Shown: piece by piece, positions 5,382 through 6,540 of the stretch | Layout: each line of letters begins with the position of its first letter | Numbering within the stretch: position 1 is the stretch's first letter | From: Synergistetes bacterium JGI 0000079-D21 | Lineage (GTDB): Bacteria; Synergistota; Synergistia; Synergistales; 79-D21 | Assembly: GCA_000402835.1 (NCBI GenBank) | Contig: AQRZ01000050.1 | Coordinates: 3,593 to 10,132 of the forward strand | DNA: 6,540 nt | Direction: 5' to 3' | Made by a program: the position numbers and the translations under genes | Notes under the pieces: generated by a model | Databases searched by the model: none | Told to the model about the DNA's origin: nothing | What the model saw: the letters and a program-made list of their open reading frames with translations, nothing else

Positions 5382-6540
5382 CAACGGTCGCCCCAGGCCA
5401 GCGCCATGGCGCAAACTGCCCGGGCCAGGTCCTGCGCCCCGTGCCGGCTGATCGAAAGCCGAACCGCCTCCACCCGCCTGCCGCTCACGGAAAACTCTTC
5501 TCCGGGAGATAGGCGGACCCCCCGGGCAGCCGCCCTCGAAACAGCCTCCTTCCCTTCGATCCCGGGAGTCTCCAGCCAGAGGTAGATCCCTCCTTCCGGG
5601 CGCTGGAAGGGAGCTTGCGGAAGCTCTCTCGAGATGGCTCCCGCAAGAGTTTCCATGCGTATGGCCATTTGCCGGCGGGCGGCATCCAGCGCCCTCGAGA
5701 GATCCCCCGTTTCGATCAGGTTCAGCACCAGCATCTGAACGAGGGAAGAGGCACCCCCTGTCCGGATCTTCCGGATCAGCCCCGCTTCTTCCGCCAGGGA
5801 AGGGGGCAGGAGCATGTAGCCAAAGCGAAGACCCGGGAAGAGAACCTGGCTGAAGGATCCCATATACAGCACCCGCTCCGCTTCCGGCAAAGACTTCAAC
5901 GCCGGGACGCTTTCTTCGCCGTACCGGAGTTCACCGTAGGCATCATCTTCGATCACCCAGGTCCCCGTGCGGACCGTTTCCGCAAGGATCGCACGCCTCA
6001 GCCCTAGCGGCAGGGTCCGGCCGAGAGGGTTGTGAAAGCTAGGGATCAGGTACAGTGCATCTTGCCGATTCATGCCCGAAACGAATCCCGGGATTTCGGC
6101 AGGGTTCTCGGGCAGGCAACTGACCTCGATTTTTTCGCTCGAGGCCATCAGAACCGCGTCGGGATAGGTCAAGGGTTCTACCCAAAGCCTCCTCATCCCC
6201 GATACGGCCAGGGTCTTGAGAAGCGTTGAGAGCCCCTCCTGGAGACCGGCGGTGACGAAGAGGCTTTCCCACGAAGCGGGGATTCCACGGGCTGCCGCAT
6301 GGCTGACCAGGGCGCGCCGAAGGGGCTCGAGCCCCTCGGGGGGGGAACCGAGAAGCGCAGCTTCCGGAAAGGTGCGGAGAATGTCCCGCAGGGCCCGCGT
6401 GATCGATTTCAACGGGACGAGATCCATCGAGGGCAGCCCGGAGGCCAGGTCCAGGACAGCCTCTGCCGACGGCCGGGTCCCCCGCTCCGTGCAACTCCCG
6501 ATCACAAAGGCGCCCCTCCTCCCTTCCAGCCTGATGATCC
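5381..6540 (-). CDS. MocR-type regulator (GntR wing plus aminotransferase-like domain), PLP lysine replaced; 5' end outside window
   Basis: The frame is open to the right edge. In-frame residues upstream of GTG 6505 read IIRLEGRRGAFV, which looks like the wing of a GntR helix-turn-helix, so GTG 6505 is probably not the true start. The rest is a fold-type I aminotransferase domain of the MocR/GabR class. Residues counted from 6505 include LASGLPSMDL (20-29), N159 in SFHNPLG, D187 and Y190 in EDDAYGELRYG, R226 in FPGLRFGY, GGIYLW (305-310) and R349. The lysine expected in the motif SFSK is Q220 (SFSQVLFPGLR), codon CAG at 5848-5846. Without it, PLP cannot form the usual Schiff base, so transamination is unlikely, though PLP or another ligand might still bind. 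MocR proteins regulate using this domain as a sensor. citX is coupled at its 3' end. A plain aminotransferase starting at 6505 is the alternative. Confidence 0.85.
   Translation of the reverse strand, partial: IIRLEGRRGAFVIGSCTERGTRPSAEAVLDLASGLPSMDLVPLKSITRALRDILRTFPEAALLGSPPEGLEPLRRALVSHAAARGIPASWESLFVTAGLQEGLSTLLKTLAVSGMRRLWVEPLTYPDAVLMASSEKIEVSCLPENPAEIPGFVSGMNRQDALYLIPSFHNPLGRTLPLGLRRAILAETVRTGTWVIEDDAYGELRYGEESVPALKSLPEAERVLYMGSFSQVLFPGLRFGYMLLPPSLAEEAGLIRKIRTGGASSLVQMLVLNLIETGDLSRALDAARRQMAIRMETLAGAISRELPQAPFQRPEGGIYLWLETPGIEGKEAVSRAAARGVRLSPGEEFSVSGRRVEAVRLSISRHGAQDLARAVCAMALAWGDR

Overview
The window is GC-rich, densely packed bacterial chromosome with ordinary housekeeping and regulatory genes. 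No phage, CRISPR, IS transposase, rRNA or intact tRNA was seen. The gene set (RodZ C-terminus next to rimO, a YugP-type zinc peptidase next to an rsmB start, a FadR-type GntR regulator, CitX) would suit a free-living anaerobe, perhaps a deltaproteobacterium/Desulfobacterota or a related lineage. That placement is inference from gene content and GC, not proof.

Layout. Left, + strand: the end of a RodZ-like protein (2-331), then rimO (333 onward). The RimO similarity stops abruptly near 1415, just where the C-terminal TRAM domain should begin. From about 1418 to 1588 the opposite strand instead reads as the N-terminus of an RsmB/Sun-type 16S rRNA cytosine methyltransferase, which is cut at the same point. 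Two housekeeping genes are therefore truncated tail-to-tail at one junction. Everything to its right fits a normal minus-strand order (zinc metallopeptidase, terminator, promoter, rsmB start). The junction is either a real inversion/rearrangement or an assembly chimera.

Middle, all minus strand: the zinc metallopeptidase (1741-2436), a DegT/DnrJ/EryC1 sugar aminotransferase (2536-3672), and a GntR/FCD regulator (3822-4487) with a strong terminator (3779-3802). The peptidase, aminotransferase and regulator genes each have a recognisable sigma-70 promoter. The regulator's promoter is bracketed by an inverted repeat that is a plausible autoregulatory operator.

Right: a small two-helix membrane protein on the + strand (4645-4860) converges on citX (4851-5381, minus strand) with a 10-base overlap. 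citX is coupled by a TGATG stop/start overlap to a MocR-type regulator (5381-6540) that runs off the right edge. Only the wing of its GntR helix-turn-helix is in view. Its aminotransferase domain keeps most PLP-site residues, but the lysine that should bind PLP is glutamine.

The best leads are the rimO/rsmB junction, the lysine-less MocR protein coupled to CitX, and the GntR operator. No wholly new system is evident from the sequence alone.
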